From Thermoleophilum album (GTDB lineage Bacteria > Actinomycetota > Thermoleophilia > Solirubrobacterales > Thermoleophilaceae): DNA of 64,000 bases. The translations under genes were made by a program, and so were the position numbers. The notes under the pieces are model-generated. The model saw only the letters and a program-made list of their open reading frames with translations. It made no database searches and was not told the DNA's origin. Positions 34,672 to 43,597 of this stretch are shown here, in pieces (position 1 is the stretch's first letter; each line of letters begins with the position of its first letter). Location: positions 1,488,001 to 1,552,000 of the forward strand of contig NZ_CP066171.1 of the NCBI RefSeq assembly GCF_028867705.1, given 5' to 3'.

Positions 34672-36311
34672 GCGGGAGCGGCGGCACCGGCGAGCACGCG
34701 CTTGTAGCGCCCCGCGACATCGGCGCGGCATGCCCGCCAGCTGGGCCCCGCGAAATCGGCTCGCCGCGCCCGCCGGCCGAGCCTTGTGACGCAGACGACC
34801 GGCACCCACCCCCCGCGCGCCGCCGCCTCGCGCTCCCCCGCCTGGTCATCGCCGGCACCGGGTCGGGGGTCGGCAAAACGACGGTGGCGTGCGGCCTGAT
34901 TGCGGCGCTGCGCGCGCGGGGCGAGCGGGTGCAGGGCTTCAAGGTCGGGCCCGACTACATCGACCCGAGCTACCACGCGCTCGCGTCCGGCCGCCCCGGG
35001 CGCAACCTCGACGCCTACCTCGCAGGTCCCGAGCTGGTGGCGCCGCTGCTGGCCCACGGTGCGGCCGGTGCCACCGTTGCCGTCGTCGAGGGCGTCATGG
35101 GCATGTTCGACGGCGCGTCGGGGCGTGGCGAGCTCGCCTCGACCGCCCACGTCGCCAAGCTCGCCGCGGCGCCCGTCCTGCTCGTCGTCGACGCGCAAGC
35201 CACGGCGCGCTCGGTGGCGGCGATCGTCCACGGCTTCCGCACCTTCGACCCAGCCGTGCGGGTGGCGGGTGTGATCTTCAACCGCGTCGGCTCGCCGCAC
35301 CACGAGCAGCTTTTGCGGGAAGCCGTCGCCCCGCTGGGCGTGCCGGTCGTGGGGGCGCTGCCGCGCGACCCGCGCCTCGCCACCCCCGAGCGCCATCTCG
35401 GGTTGATCCCCGCCGGCGAGCGGGAAGCGGCGGCGCGGCGCACGCTCGCCGAGCTCGGGGAGGCGCTCGCCCGCCACCTCGACCTCGAGCTCGCGATGGC
35501 GATCGCCCGCTCGGCGCCGCCGCTCGAAACCGCCCCGTGGTCGCCGAGCGCGGTTCTCGCGCCGGGCCTTGGCGAGCAGCCGCAACCGGTTACGGTCGCC
35601 GTCGCCGGCGGCCCCGCGTTCTCGTTCCTCTACCGCGAGAACCTCGAGCTGCTCGCCGCCGCCGGTGTCGAGCTAGCGGCGTTCGATCCTGCGCGCGACG
35701 AGGAGCTTCCCGCCGGCACCGCCGGCCTGTTGCTCGCGGGCGGTTTTCCCGAGCGCTACAGCAGCGAGCTCGCCGCAAACGCCCGCCTGCGCGCAGCGGT
35801 CCGCGACCTCTGCGCCGCCGGTGCGCCGGTGCTCGCCGAGTGCGGCGGGCTCCTCTACCTGTGCGAAAGCCTCGACGGCAAACCGATGTGCGGCGTCGTT
35901 CCCGCACGCGCGCGGATGACCGAGCGCCTGACCCTCGGCTACCGCGAGGCGCAAGCGCTCGCCCGCACAGGCTGGCTCGCCGCACCGGCGGCGGTGCGCG
36001 GGCACGAGTTCCACTACTCGCAGGTCGAGCCCGCCGACGGCGAGCAGCTCGCGCGCGCGCTCGGCTGGCAGAGCGCCTGGCTGCTCCGCTCGCGCGCCGG
36101 GGAGCGCCGCGAGGGCTTCGTCCGCGGCGGCGTGCACGCGAGCTATCTGCACACCCACTGGGCGGCGTTCCCCCGAATCGCGCTGGGCTTCGCCGGCGCA
36201 GCGCGCGCCTGGGCCAGCCGGCACGCGGGCGCACCCGTTGCGGCGGGCCAGCGACCGCGTGGCGCTCGCGAATCCGCCCCGCGCGCGAGCGGTGTCGCGC
36301 AGCCCACCTGA
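34668..36311 (+). CDS. cobB: (Hydrogeno)byrinic acid a,c-diamide synthase
   Basis: 547 residues, GTG 34668 overlapping the cobO stop. Glutamine-dependent a,c-diamidation before cobalt insertion. N-terminal P-loop domain: 'GTGSGVGKTTVACGL', 'GFKVGPDYIDPSYH', 'VVEGVMGMFDG'. C-terminal amidotransferase domain: 'LLAGGFPERYSSEL', nucleophile Cys in 'VLAECGGLLYLCE', His in 'GGVHASYLHTHW'. The first ~50 residues are a low-complexity Pro/Gly/Ala leader containing a 36-bp near-duplicate (34708-34779, 'PRDIGA...PREIGS'). The C-terminal ~35 residues are Arg/Ala-rich and not conserved. Confidence 0.94.
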   Translation: MSGSGGTGEHALVAPRDIGAACPPAGPREIGSPRPPAEPCDADDRHPPPARRRLALPRLVIAGTGSGVGKTTVACGLIAALRARGERVQGFKVGPDYIDPSYHALASGRPGRNLDAYLAGPELVAPLLAHGAAGATVAVVEGVMGMFDGASGRGELASTAHVAKLAAAPVLLVVDAQATARSVAAIVHGFRTFDPAVRVAGVIFNRVGSPHHEQLLREAVAPLGVPVVGALPRDPRLATPERHLGLIPAGEREAAARRTLAELGEALARHLDLELAMAIARSAPPLETAPWSPSAVLAPGLGEQPQPVTVAVAGGPAFSFLYRENLELLAAAGVELAAFDPARDEELPAGTAGLLLAGGFPERYSSELAANARLRAAVRDLCAAGAPVLAECGGLLYLCESLDGKPMCGVVPARARMTERLTLGYREAQALARTGWLAAPAAVRGHEFHYSQVEPADGEQLARALGWQSAWLLRSRAGERREGFVRGGVHASYLHTHWAAFPRIALGFAGAARAWASRHAGAPVAAGQRPRGARESAPRASGVAQPT

Positions 36312-36326
36312 CGAGCCGCGGTCGCG

Positions 36327-38075
36327 ATGACGCTCCCGGCCCACCTCGCACCCGCGGCGCCGTCCCCGCTCGAGGAGTCGCAGCTCGTCCTCGTTCTCGG
36401 CGGTGTGCGTTCGGGCAAAAGCGAGCGCGGCGAGGCGATCGCGCGCGCCAGCGGCCTGCCGGTCACCTACCTCGCGTTCGCCGATCCCGACGACCAGGCG
36501 ATGGCCGAGCGGATCGCCCGCCACCGCGCGCGGCGACCGCCGAGCTGGGAGGTCGTCGAGGTGGGCGACGATCTCGCGGCAGCGCTGGCGAGCGTCGCCG
36601 ACAGGCGCCTGCTCCTCGTCGACGGGCTCGGCACGTGGATCGCCACGGTCCTCCACCGCGCCGGGGCACTCGCCGCGCAGCCACCGGCGGACGCGTTCGC
36701 GAGCGCCCGCGAACGCGTCACGGCCGGTGTCTGGGCGCTCGCCGCGCGTGCCGCCAAGGCCCCGACCGTGGTGGTCGCCGAGCAGGCGGGCGAGGGAGTG
36801 TTGCCGCCCGACGCCGGGTCGCGGCTCTGGCTCGACCTCGTAGGCGACGCCGTGCGAACGCTCGCCGACCGGGCGCGCACCGTGGAGCTCGTCGTCGCTG
36901 GCCGACCCCTGCCGCTCGGCGCAGCGCCCGTCGTCGGATTCGGGGGCGCGATCGGCGGCGTCCGGGGCGGCAGCCCGCGCGCCGCCGCAAGCGCCGCCAC
37001 AAGCGCCGACCCGGGCGCCGCAGTCGCCGCTGCCAGCGACCCCCAGCTCGCGCGACTGCGCAAGCACGGCGACAGCGAGCTTGCCGCGGGCCTTGCCGAC
37101 CACGCCGTTACGGTCGCCGGGTCGCGCCCGCCAGCGTGGCTCTACCGGCGGCTGCGCGAGGCGCTCGACGAGCGCGCCGCCCGCTACCCCGACGAGCGCG
37201 CAGCGTGCAGCGCTCTCGCTGCTTGGCACGGACGCGACCCTGCCGAGATCGTCCCGACCAACGGCGGCGCTGAGGCGCTGTGGTTGCTCGCGGTGGCGCT
37301 GCGCCCGCGGCTCGCCGCCGTCGTGACCCCGTCTTTCACGGAAGCCGAGGCGGGACTGCGCACCCACGGCGTGGCGGTCACGCATGTCGTGCGCACCCCA
37401 CAGACCGGGTTCGCGCTCGACGCGCGCGCGGTGCCCGAGACTGCCGACCTGGTGGTGGTAACGAACCCCGCGGCGGCGAGCGGCACGCTCGCCGCCCGTG
37501 ACGACATCCTCGCGCTGCGCCGCCCCGGGCGCGTGGTGGTGGTCGACGAGGCGTTCGTCGACTTCGCGCCCGACCCGGACGCGGTCTCGCTGGCGCCGCT
37601 CGACCTGCCCGATGTCGTCGTCGTGCGCAGCGCCACCAAGCTTTTCGCCGTGCCCGGTTTGCGCGCCGGCTGGCTCGTCGCCGCACCGCCGCTCGCCGAG
37701 TGTTTCCGGGCGGTGCGACCGCCCTGGTCGGCGAACGCGCTGGCGCTCGCGGTGCTCGAAGCCGTGGCCGGCGCGGCGCGCGAGCGGCGGCGCGCGGCGA
37801 CGCGCGCTGCCGAGCGCCGTGCCGACCTCGCCCAGCGGCTCGCCGACCTCGATGGCGTCGAGACGTTCCCGGGCGTCGCTCCGTTCTGCCTCGTGCGCGT
37901 GCCCGACGGGGCACGCGTCGCGGCGCGGCTGCGCGAGCTCGGCTTTGCAGTGCGCCGCTGCGGCAACTTCGCCGGTCTCGGCGACGACTTTTTGCGCATT
38001 ACCGCGCGCGACCCGCGTGCCAACGCCAAGCTCGTGGCGGCGCTCGGGCGTGCGCTGGCCGACAGCGGGGGCTGA
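36327..38075 (+). CDS. cobU-cobC: CobU-CobC fusion: adenosylcobinamide kinase/guanylyltransferase plus PLP decarboxylase-like domain
   Basis: 582 residues. The N-terminal ~195 residues are CobU/CobP: P-loop 'LGGVRSGKSERGE', 'YLAFADPDDQAMAERI', the guanylylated His in 'RIARHRARRPPSW', and 'LLVDGLGTWIA'. A Gly/Ala/Ser linker (36946-37032) leads to a class I/II aminotransferase-fold domain of the CobC/CobD type ('NGGAEALWLLAVAL', 'VVDEAFVDFAPD', Schiff-base Lys in 'RSATKLFAVPGLRAGW', 'LRITARDP'). That family makes the aminopropanol phosphate arm from threonine phosphate. The two domains act on either side of CbiB: one makes its substrate, the other processes its product. ATG start 16 bases after cobB. 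Confidence 0.92.
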   Translation: MTLPAHLAPAAPSPLEESQLVLVLGGVRSGKSERGEAIARASGLPVTYLAFADPDDQAMAERIARHRARRPPSWEVVEVGDDLAAALASVADRRLLLVDGLGTWIATVLHRAGALAAQPPADAFASARERVTAGVWALAARAAKAPTVVVAEQAGEGVLPPDAGSRLWLDLVGDAVRTLADRARTVELVVAGRPLPLGAAPVVGFGGAIGGVRGGSPRAAASAATSADPGAAVAAASDPQLARLRKHGDSELAAGLADHAVTVAGSRPPAWLYRRLREALDERAARYPDERAACSALAAWHGRDPAEIVPTNGGAEALWLLAVALRPRLAAVVTPSFTEAEAGLRTHGVAVTHVVRTPQTGFALDARAVPETADLVVVTNPAAASGTLAARDDILALRRPGRVVVVDEAFVDFAPDPDAVSLAPLDLPDVVVVRSATKLFAVPGLRAGWLVAAPPLAECFRAVRPPWSANALALAVLEAVAGAARERRRAATRAAERRADLAQRLADLDGVETFPGVAPFCLVRVPDGARVAARLRELGFAVRRCGNFAGLGDDFLRITARDPRANAKLVAALGRALADSGG

Positions 38076-38100
38076 CAGCGGGGCCGGTGGAGCGCGGGTG

Positions 38101-39444
38101 GTGAGCGAGGGGAACACACGTGCACAGCCGGCGAGCTCGCGGCCGTCCGCGGCCTCGGGGGAGTGGACGGTCGCCGTCGTCGGTATCGGCGCCGACGGCT
38201 GGGACGGCCTTGGCACGGCCGCGCGCGCCGAGCTCGCGCGCGCCGAGGTGGTTGTCGGCTCGTCGCGCCAGCTCGCGCTCCTGCCGCCGTCGCTCGGTGC
38301 CGAGCGGCGCCCGCTGCCGTCGCCGCTCGCCGAGCTTTTCGCGTCGCTGGCGACGCTCGCGCAGCGCGCACGCACCGTCGTGCTGGCGAGCGGCGACCCG
38401 ATGCTGCACGGCATCGGCGCGACGCTCGCCGACCGTTTCGGTCCCGAGCATCTGCGCGTCTACCCGCACCCGTCGGCGCTCGCCTATGTCTGCGCGCGCC
38501 TCGGCTGGCCCGAACACGAGGTGACGCTGGTGAGCGCCGTCGCCCGCGAGCTCGACAACGTGCGCCGCTGGCTCCAACCCGGCCGCCGCCTGTGCGTGTA
38601 CACCCCCGGCCGCGACGGCGCGGCGCGCCTCGGCAGGCTGCTCGCGGCCGAGGGTTTCGGCACAAGTCCGGCGTGGCTGTGCGAGCGCCTCGGCGCCGAC
38701 GACGAGCGCATAACGGCGCTCCCCGCCGGCGCGCTGGCGGAACGCGATGCGGACCCGCTCCACTGCGTGGCAGTCGCGCTCGCCAGCGACGGCGGCAAGA
38801 GCCCCGGCGGCGGCGCGAGCGCCGGCGACAGCCGCACGCTCGCCGACGGCCGCGCCACGCTTGCCGCCGCCAACTCCCTCGTTCCCGGCATCCCCGAGGG
38901 GGCGTTCGCGCACGACGGCCAGATCACGAAGTGGCCGCTGCGGGCCCTCGCGCTTGCCGCCTTGCGGCCGCTGCCAGGCGAGCTGCTTTGGGACGTCGGC
39001 GCCGGTTCGGGGGCGGTGGCGATCGAGTGGGCGCGCAGCGAACCGTCGGCGCGCGCGATCGCGATCGAACGGCGTGCCGACCGCTGCCGGCGCATCGGCG
39101 AGAACGCGGCCCGCTTCGGCGTGCCCGCCGTGGAAGTGGTGGAGGGCGAAGCGCCGGCGGCCTTCGCCGGGCTCGAGCCGCCGTCGGCGATCTTCGTCGG
39201 CGGCGGCACCTCGAGCGAAACGCTCCTCGCTGCTTGTCTTGCTGCTCTCGAGGCGGGCGGGCGGCCGCGGCGGCGGCTCGTCGCCCACGCCGTCACCGTC
39301 GAAGGGGAACAGGCGCTAGTGCGCGCCGCCGCGCGCTACGGCGGCGAGCTCTTGCGCGTCGAACTCGCCGACCTCGAGCCGCTCGGGCGCCTGCGGGGGT
39401 GGCGTCCGCGCCGTCCGATAGTTCAGTGGGCGGTGTGGTTGTGA
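38101..39444 (+). CDS. cobL: Precorrin-6Y C5,15-methyltransferase (decarboxylating)
   Basis: 447 residues from GTG 38101 (GTG 38098 is equally possible). The N-terminal half is CbiE-like ('VVGIGADGWDGLG', 'VVLASGDPMLHGIGATL', 'HPSALAYVCARLGW') and methylates C5. The C-terminal half is CbiT-like with the SAM-binding 'LLWDVGAGSGAVAIEWAR' and 'IFVGGGTSSETLL', and methylates C15 and decarboxylates C12. The two-domain form is the normal CobL. A short Gly/Ala/Ser insert (38803-38880) sits between the halves. Its stop overlaps the GTG of the NfeD-like gene. Confidence 0.94.
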   Translation: MSEGNTRAQPASSRPSAASGEWTVAVVGIGADGWDGLGTAARAELARAEVVVGSSRQLALLPPSLGAERRPLPSPLAELFASLATLAQRARTVVLASGDPMLHGIGATLADRFGPEHLRVYPHPSALAYVCARLGWPEHEVTLVSAVARELDNVRRWLQPGRRLCVYTPGRDGAARLGRLLAAEGFGTSPAWLCERLGADDERITALPAGALAERDADPLHCVAVALASDGGKSPGGGASAGDSRTLADGRATLAAANSLVPGIPEGAFAHDGQITKWPLRALALAALRPLPGELLWDVGAGSGAVAIEWARSEPSARAIAIERRADRCRRIGENAARFGVPAVEVVEGEAPAAFAGLEPPSAIFVGGGTSSETLLAACLAALEAGGRPRRRLVAHAVTVEGEQALVRAAARYGGELLRVELADLEPLGRLRGWRPRRPIVQWAVWL

Positions 39445-40811
39445 GGAGCGGTTGGCGTTCGCTTGCCCGGGCGGTGCCGGCGCTGGCGGCTGCGGTGTGC
39501 GCGCTCGCCGTCGCGGCGGCGTGCGGTTTCGGAGCGCTCCCTGCGGGCACACCCTCGGCCGCCGCCACAACAACCGGCGAGCGCCCGCTCGTGCGCTTCG
39601 TGCAGTTCGACATAGGTATCGGCGACGCCGCCGCCGACTGGGCGGAGCGCGCGCTCACCGACGCCCGCCGCGACGGTGTCGACGCGATCGTCTTCGAGGT
39701 CGACACCCCCGGCGGCCTCGACACCGCAATGCGGCGGATCGTCAAGGCGTTCATCGCTTCGCCCGTGCCGGTGGTGGCGTGGGTCGCGCCGCGCGGGGCG
39801 CGCGCCGCGTCGGCCGGTCTCTTCATCGTGCAGGCCGCCGACGTGGCGGCGATGGCACCAGAAACCAACATCGGCTCGGCGACCCCGATCTCGCTGTCGC
39901 CCGCGGGCGGCGGCCGCGACGAAGAGGTGCTCGGCCGCAAGGTCACAAACGAAGCCGCCGCCTACGTGCGCGCGCTCGCCGAAAGCCACGGGCGCAACGC
40001 CGACCTCGCCGAACGGATGGTGCGGCGCGCGGTGAACGTCACCGCCCGCGAGGCGCGCCGGCGCAAGCTCGTCGACCTTTTGGCGGGCGACCGCCGCGAG
40101 CTTGTCGCGCGCCTCGACGGCTTCACGCTGCGGGGGGCGAAAAGCGGCGAGCAGCTACGGCTCGCCGGCGCCATGATCGAGCGGCGCACGGTGCCGTTCC
40201 GCTACCGCGCGCTCGACTTTCTCTTCGATCCGAACACGCTGTTCGTGCTGCTGGCGATCGGCATCCTCGGGCTCGCGCTGGAGCTCGCGACGCCGGGGGT
40301 GATCGTCCCCGGGACGGTCGGCGCGGTCTCGCTGCTCGTGGCGCTGTTCGGGCTGAGCGGCCTGCCGCCGACCGCGGTCGGCATGCTGCTGCTGGCGGTC
40401 GCTGCAGCGATGTTCGCTGCCGAAGCGGTTCTCCAGACCCACGGGGCGCTCGGGGTCGGTGGCGGAGTCGCGCTCGCCGCGGCGGGGTTCGTGCTCTTCG
40501 ACAGCGACAACGGGCCGACCACCTCGCCCGTTCTGGCGCTCGCCGCCGCCGCTCTGGCGGTGGCGTTCTTCCTGTTCGTCGCGAGCAAAGCTGCCCGTGC
40601 CCGGCGCGCGCCGGCCCGCACGGGCAGCGAAGAGCTCGTCGGCGCGCTTGCGACCGTGCGTGAGCCGCTCGCGCCCTGGGGCCAGGTGTTCGTGCAAGGT
40701 GCGCTGTGGCGTGCCCGCAGCGCCGACGGCAGCCCGGTCGACGCTGGCCAGCAGGTCGTCGTCCGCGCTGTCGAGGGTCTGTCGCTGGTGGTCGAACCGC
40801 GCGACCACTGA
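39441..40811 (+). CDS. NfeD-family membrane serine protease
   Basis: 456 residues, GTG 39441 (39435 possible) overlapping the cobL stop. Signal or anchor segment 'ALAAAVCALAVAAACGFG', then a ClpP-like protease domain ('VFEVDTPGGLDTAMRRIV', 'VAWVAPRGARAASAGLFI' with the likely catalytic Ser in ASAG). Four to five membrane helices follow (about 255-400, 'LLAIGILGLALELATPG'), then a C-terminal OB-like NfeD domain ('TVREPLAPWGQVFVQGALW'). NfeD proteases work with the stomatin-like protein encoded just downstream. It is fitted tightly into the cob operon, but no role in B12 synthesis is known. Confidence 0.9.
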   Translation: MRSGWRSLARAVPALAAAVCALAVAAACGFGALPAGTPSAAATTTGERPLVRFVQFDIGIGDAAADWAERALTDARRDGVDAIVFEVDTPGGLDTAMRRIVKAFIASPVPVVAWVAPRGARAASAGLFIVQAADVAAMAPETNIGSATPISLSPAGGGRDEEVLGRKVTNEAAAYVRALAESHGRNADLAERMVRRAVNVTAREARRRKLVDLLAGDRRELVARLDGFTLRGAKSGEQLRLAGAMIERRTVPFRYRALDFLFDPNTLFVLLAIGILGLALELATPGVIVPGTVGAVSLLVALFGLSGLPPTAVGMLLLAVAAAMFAAEAVLQTHGALGVGGGVALAAAGFVLFDSDNGPTTSPVLALAAAALAVAFFLFVASKAARARRAPARTGSEELVGALATVREPLAPWGQVFVQGALWRARSADGSPVDAGQQVVVRAVEGLSLVVEPRDH

Positions 40812-40873
40812 CCTATCGCGGCCGGCTCGCCACGAAGAGCGTTCCGTCCGCGGCACAGCGTTGAATCCGTTCT

Positions 40874-41638
40874 GTGACGTTCCTAATTGCCCTCGCTGCC
40901 GTTGCCCTGATCCTGATCGGATCGGCGGTTCGTGTCCTGCGCGAGTACGAGCGTGGCGTCGTGTTCCGTCTCGGGCGGCTGGTCGGCGCGCGCGGCCCGG
41001 GGCTCGTGCTGCTCGTGCCGATCATCGACCGGATGGTGAGCGTCGACCTGCGCACGGTCACGCTCAACGTGCCGCCGCAGGAAGTAATCACCCGCGACAA
41101 CGTGCCGGTGTCGGTGAACGCGGTTTGTTACTTCCGCGTAGTCGATCCCGTCAACGCGATCGTCCAGGTCGAGGCCTACCGCGAGGCGACCTCGCAGATC
41201 GCGCAAACGACGTTGCGCGCAGTCGTCGGCCGCGCCGAGCTGGACGAGCTGCTCTCGCAGCGCGAGCGCCTGAATGCCGAACTGCAGCGGATCATCGACG
41301 AACAGACCGAGCCGTGGGGCGTGAAGGTGACGACGGTCGAGATCAAGGACGTCGAGATCCCCAAGAACATGCAGCGGGCGATGGCCCGCCAAGCCGAGGC
41401 CGAGCGCGAGCGCCGCGCCAAGATCATCACCGCCGAAGGCGAGTTCCAGGCGTCCGAGCGGCTCGCTCAGGCCGCCGAGCGGATCGCGCGCGAACCGGTG
41501 GCGATCCAGCTGCGCTACCTGCAGACGATGCTCGAGGTGGGCTCGGAGCGCAACACGGTGATGGTGTTCCCGCTGCCGATCGACATCGTGCGTCCGTTCC
41601 TCGAGCGAGCAACCGCCGAGACGCGGGCCCAAAGCTAG
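40874..41638 (+). CDS. Slipin/stomatin-like SPFH (band 7) protein
   Basis: 254 residues, GTG start at 40874. One N-terminal membrane anchor ('[17 protein letters not shown]') is followed by the SPFH domain ('[19 protein letters not shown]', '[19 protein letters not shown]', '[11 protein letters not shown]') and a coiled-coil ('[19 protein letters not shown]'). SPFH proteins oligomerise at membranes and are often encoded beside NfeD, as here (62 bases after it). The pair is widely conserved in bacteria and archaea as a membrane-quality unit. cobM follows after ~55 bases on the same strand. Confidence 0.93.
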   Translation: MTFLIALAAVALILIGSAVRVLREYERGVVFRLGRLVGARGPGLVLLVPIIDRMVSVDLRTVTLNVPPQEVITRDNVPVSVNAVCYFRVVDPVNAIVQVEAYREATSQIAQTTLRAVVGRAELDELLSQRERLNAELQRIIDEQTEPWGVKVTTVEIKDVEIPKNMQRAMARQAEAERERRAKIITAEGEFQASERLAQAAERIAREPVAIQLRYLQTMLEVGSERNTVMVFPLPIDIVRPFLERATAETRAQS

Positions 41639-41692
41639 CGAGCGCCGCTAGCGAGGCGGCACGACGCGCCGCGCTGCGCAACGATTCGCGGC

Positions 41693-42448
41693 GTGACGTG
41701 CTTTTTCATCGGCGCCGGTCCGGGCGCGCCCGACCTCATCACCCTGCGCGCGCAGCGCGTGCTCGCGCGCTGCCGCACCTGCCTTTACGCCGGTTCGCTC
41801 GTGCCGACCGCGGTCCTCGACCATCTGCCTGCCGACGCCCGGCGGATCGACACCCAGGCGCTCGAGCTCGACGAGATCGTCGCCGAGATCGCCGCCGCCC
41901 ACGAGCGCGGCGAGGATGTTGCGCGCCTGCACTCGGGCGACCTTTCGGTCTTCAGCGCCCTCGCCGAGCAGGCGCGCCGACTCGACCGGCTCGGCATCCC
42001 CTGGGAGATCGTGCCGGGCGTGCCGGCGTTCGCTGCGGCCGCCGCGGCGCTGCGCCGCGAGCTCACCGTGCCGGGGTTAAGCCAAGCCGTAATCCTGGCC
42101 CGTTACGCCCGCAACGCCTCGCCGGTGCCCGACAGCGAGACGCTCGAGCGGCTCGCCGAGCACCGCTCGACGCTCGTCGTGCACCTCGGCGCGCACGCGC
42201 TCGCCGAGATCGTCGCGCGCCTGCTCCCCTACTACGGCCCCGACTGCCCGGCGGCGGTCGTCGCCGACGCCAGCCGCCCCGACGAGCGCGTGGTGCGCGC
42301 TCCGCTCGCCGAGCTCCCCGCGCGCGCGGCGGAGGCCGGCGTGCGGCGCAACGCCGTGATCTTCGTCGGGCGCGCCCTAGCCGCGGAGGGTTTTTGCGAC
42401 AGCCACCTCTACTCGCCCGCGCGCGCCGCCTCGCTGCGCGGCGAGTAG
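41693..42448 (+). CDS. cobM: Precorrin-4 C11-methyltransferase
   Basis: 251 residues, GTG 41693. Tetrapyrrole methylase fold: 'FFIGAGPGAPDLITLRA', 'LHSGDLSVFSALAEQ', 'EIVPGVPAFAAAAAAL', 'SQAVILARYARNASP' and 'YYGPDCPAAVVADASRPDE'. It transfers a methyl from SAM to C11 of precorrin-4. It is the last gene of the plus-strand central block and converges on the NYN-domain gene. The 60 bases between them are very GC-rich with GGCCGGC/GCCGGCC complementarity that could act as a terminator. Confidence 0.95.
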   Translation: MTCFFIGAGPGAPDLITLRAQRVLARCRTCLYAGSLVPTAVLDHLPADARRIDTQALELDEIVAEIAAAHERGEDVARLHSGDLSVFSALAEQARRLDRLGIPWEIVPGVPAFAAAAAALRRELTVPGLSQAVILARYARNASPVPDSETLERLAEHRSTLVVHLGAHALAEIVARLLPYYGPDCPAAVVADASRPDERVVRAPLAELPARAAEAGVRRNAVIFVGRALAAEGFCDSHLYSPARAASLRGE

Positions 42449-42508
42449 CGGGGAGGCCGGCCCGCCCCGCCGCACCGCCCGGCCGGCCGGCCGCGCGAGG
42501 AGCGTCGC

Positions 42509-43318
42509 TTACTCGACCTTTTCCTTTACCGCCGCCCAGAAGTGGTCGCGCAGGCGGATCTTGGCGTCCTGCAGGTCGCGCAGCGAACCGAGCGTCTCTT
42601 CAGCTGATTCGATCAGCTGGACGTCGATGTCGCGCGGGATGCGCGGCTCGGCAGCGAGCAGCTCGTCGAGCTCGCGGCGCGACGCCACCTCGATCCAGCG
42701 GTCGACGAACTCGCGCGCCGCGTCTCGGATCGCGTCCTCGTCGAGATCTTCGAGCGCGCCGCGGTTGGGCAGCTCGCGGCGCTGGAAGTGCGGGCGCAGG
42801 AACTCCTCGTCGAGCTCGATCAGCTCGTCGGTTTCGCGCACGAGCTCGTGCGAGCGCCCGGTGCGCTCGCCCTCGACGAGCGCCATCAGCACCACCTGCA
42901 CTCCCATGTCCTGGGCGGCGCGCACGGCTTCGCAGAGCTCCTCGTCGCCGGTCAGCAGGTAGGCACGCGCCACCGCTCGCTCGCGCGCGAGCGTCAGCAG
43001 GTCGCGCACCATCATCGTCTCGATCCCCTTCTGCTGGCCGCTCGGCGTGACGCGACCGAGGCGCACCTTGACGTAGGGGATCGACTCGATCAACCGGTGG
43101 TCGGGGGTCGGAACGCCGCTGCGCGCCCCGTCGTACCAGTAGGTGCGCAGGAGGCGCAGACCGCGCGAGTGTTCGGCGACCCGCGTTTTGATCGCCTGGA
43201 TCAGGCTCGGGTAGTTGCAGGTGATCTCGACGCGGGAGGTGGTTCCGAAGAGGACGTCGCCCGAGCCAGCGAGCAGATAGCCGGCGTCGACGAACAGAAC
43301 GCTGTTGGCAATAGTCAC
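42509..43318 (-). CDS. NYN-domain protein (putative PIN-fold RNase)
   Basis: 269 residues. The N-terminal ~165 residues have NYN/LabA character: 'SVLFVDAGYLLAG' with the first catalytic Asp, 'RTYWYDGARSG', 'QKGIETMMVRDLLTLA' and 'AYLLTGDEELCEAVRAAQ', giving the acidic residues of a metal-dependent nuclease. The C-terminal ~100 residues are charged and helical ('REFVDRWIEVASRRELDELL'), perhaps for oligomerisation. I choose GTG 43318: a GCGAGG site lies a few bases upstream and the GTG overlaps the stop of a possible small gene (GTGA). Members are thought to act in RNA turnover; the target is unknown. Confidence 0.8.
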   Translation of the reverse strand: MTIANSVLFVDAGYLLAGSGDVLFGTTSRVEITCNYPSLIQAIKTRVAEHSRGLRLLRTYWYDGARSGVPTPDHRLIESIPYVKVRLGRVTPSGQQKGIETMMVRDLLTLARERAVARAYLLTGDEELCEAVRAAQDMGVQVVLMALVEGERTGRSHELVRETDELIELDEEFLRPHFQRRELPNRGALEDLDEDAIRDAAREFVDRWIEVASRRELDELLAAEPRIPRDIDVQLIESAEETLGSLRDLQDAKIRLRDHFWAAVKEKVE

Positions 43319-43473
43319 GACAACCTCGCTTGCACTTCGTCTGTTTTTTCGGGGGACCACGCGGCTCGCCAAGGGAGCCCGTCCACACCCTCGAACACGA
43401 ACCGCGTGCGTCCGGGAGGCGCGCACGCGGCCTCGCGGACGCACTGGGCATCATACGACGCGGCGTCAAGCAT
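43315..43473 (-). CDS. Possible 52-residue protein coupled to the NYN gene
   Basis: ATG 43473 to TGA 43315. The peptide starts MLDAASYDAQCVREAAC and ends in 'EKTDEVQARLS'. No family is recognised. In favour of it being real: the stop overlaps the NYN start as GTGA, about 75% of third codon positions are G or C, and the composition (Phe, Trp, Glu, Val) is not the Arg/Ser/Pro bias of shadow frames here. Against: no clear ribosome binding site and no known homologue. Upstream on the minus strand is a long polypurine run (about 43500-43530). Confidence 0.4.
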   Translation of the reverse strand: MLDAASYDAQCVREAACAPPGRTRFVFEGVDGLPWRAAWSPEKTDEVQARLS

Positions 43474-43597
43474 AGGTACAAAGCAGCGGTCGCCCGCTTC
43501 TTCTCCTCCTCCTCTCCTCCTGATCGTTCTCCCCTGGTTCCCTGGCCGCTCGCGTCCGGTGACGCGCTCGGCCGCCGCCCCCTCTCCCGCGTCGCCG

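Noticed and set aside
35673-38414. A 913-residue open frame on the minus strand
   Set aside because: It is antisense to cobB, cobU-cobC and cobL. Its composition (Arg/Glu/His-rich, no domain) is the usual shadow in high-GC DNA.
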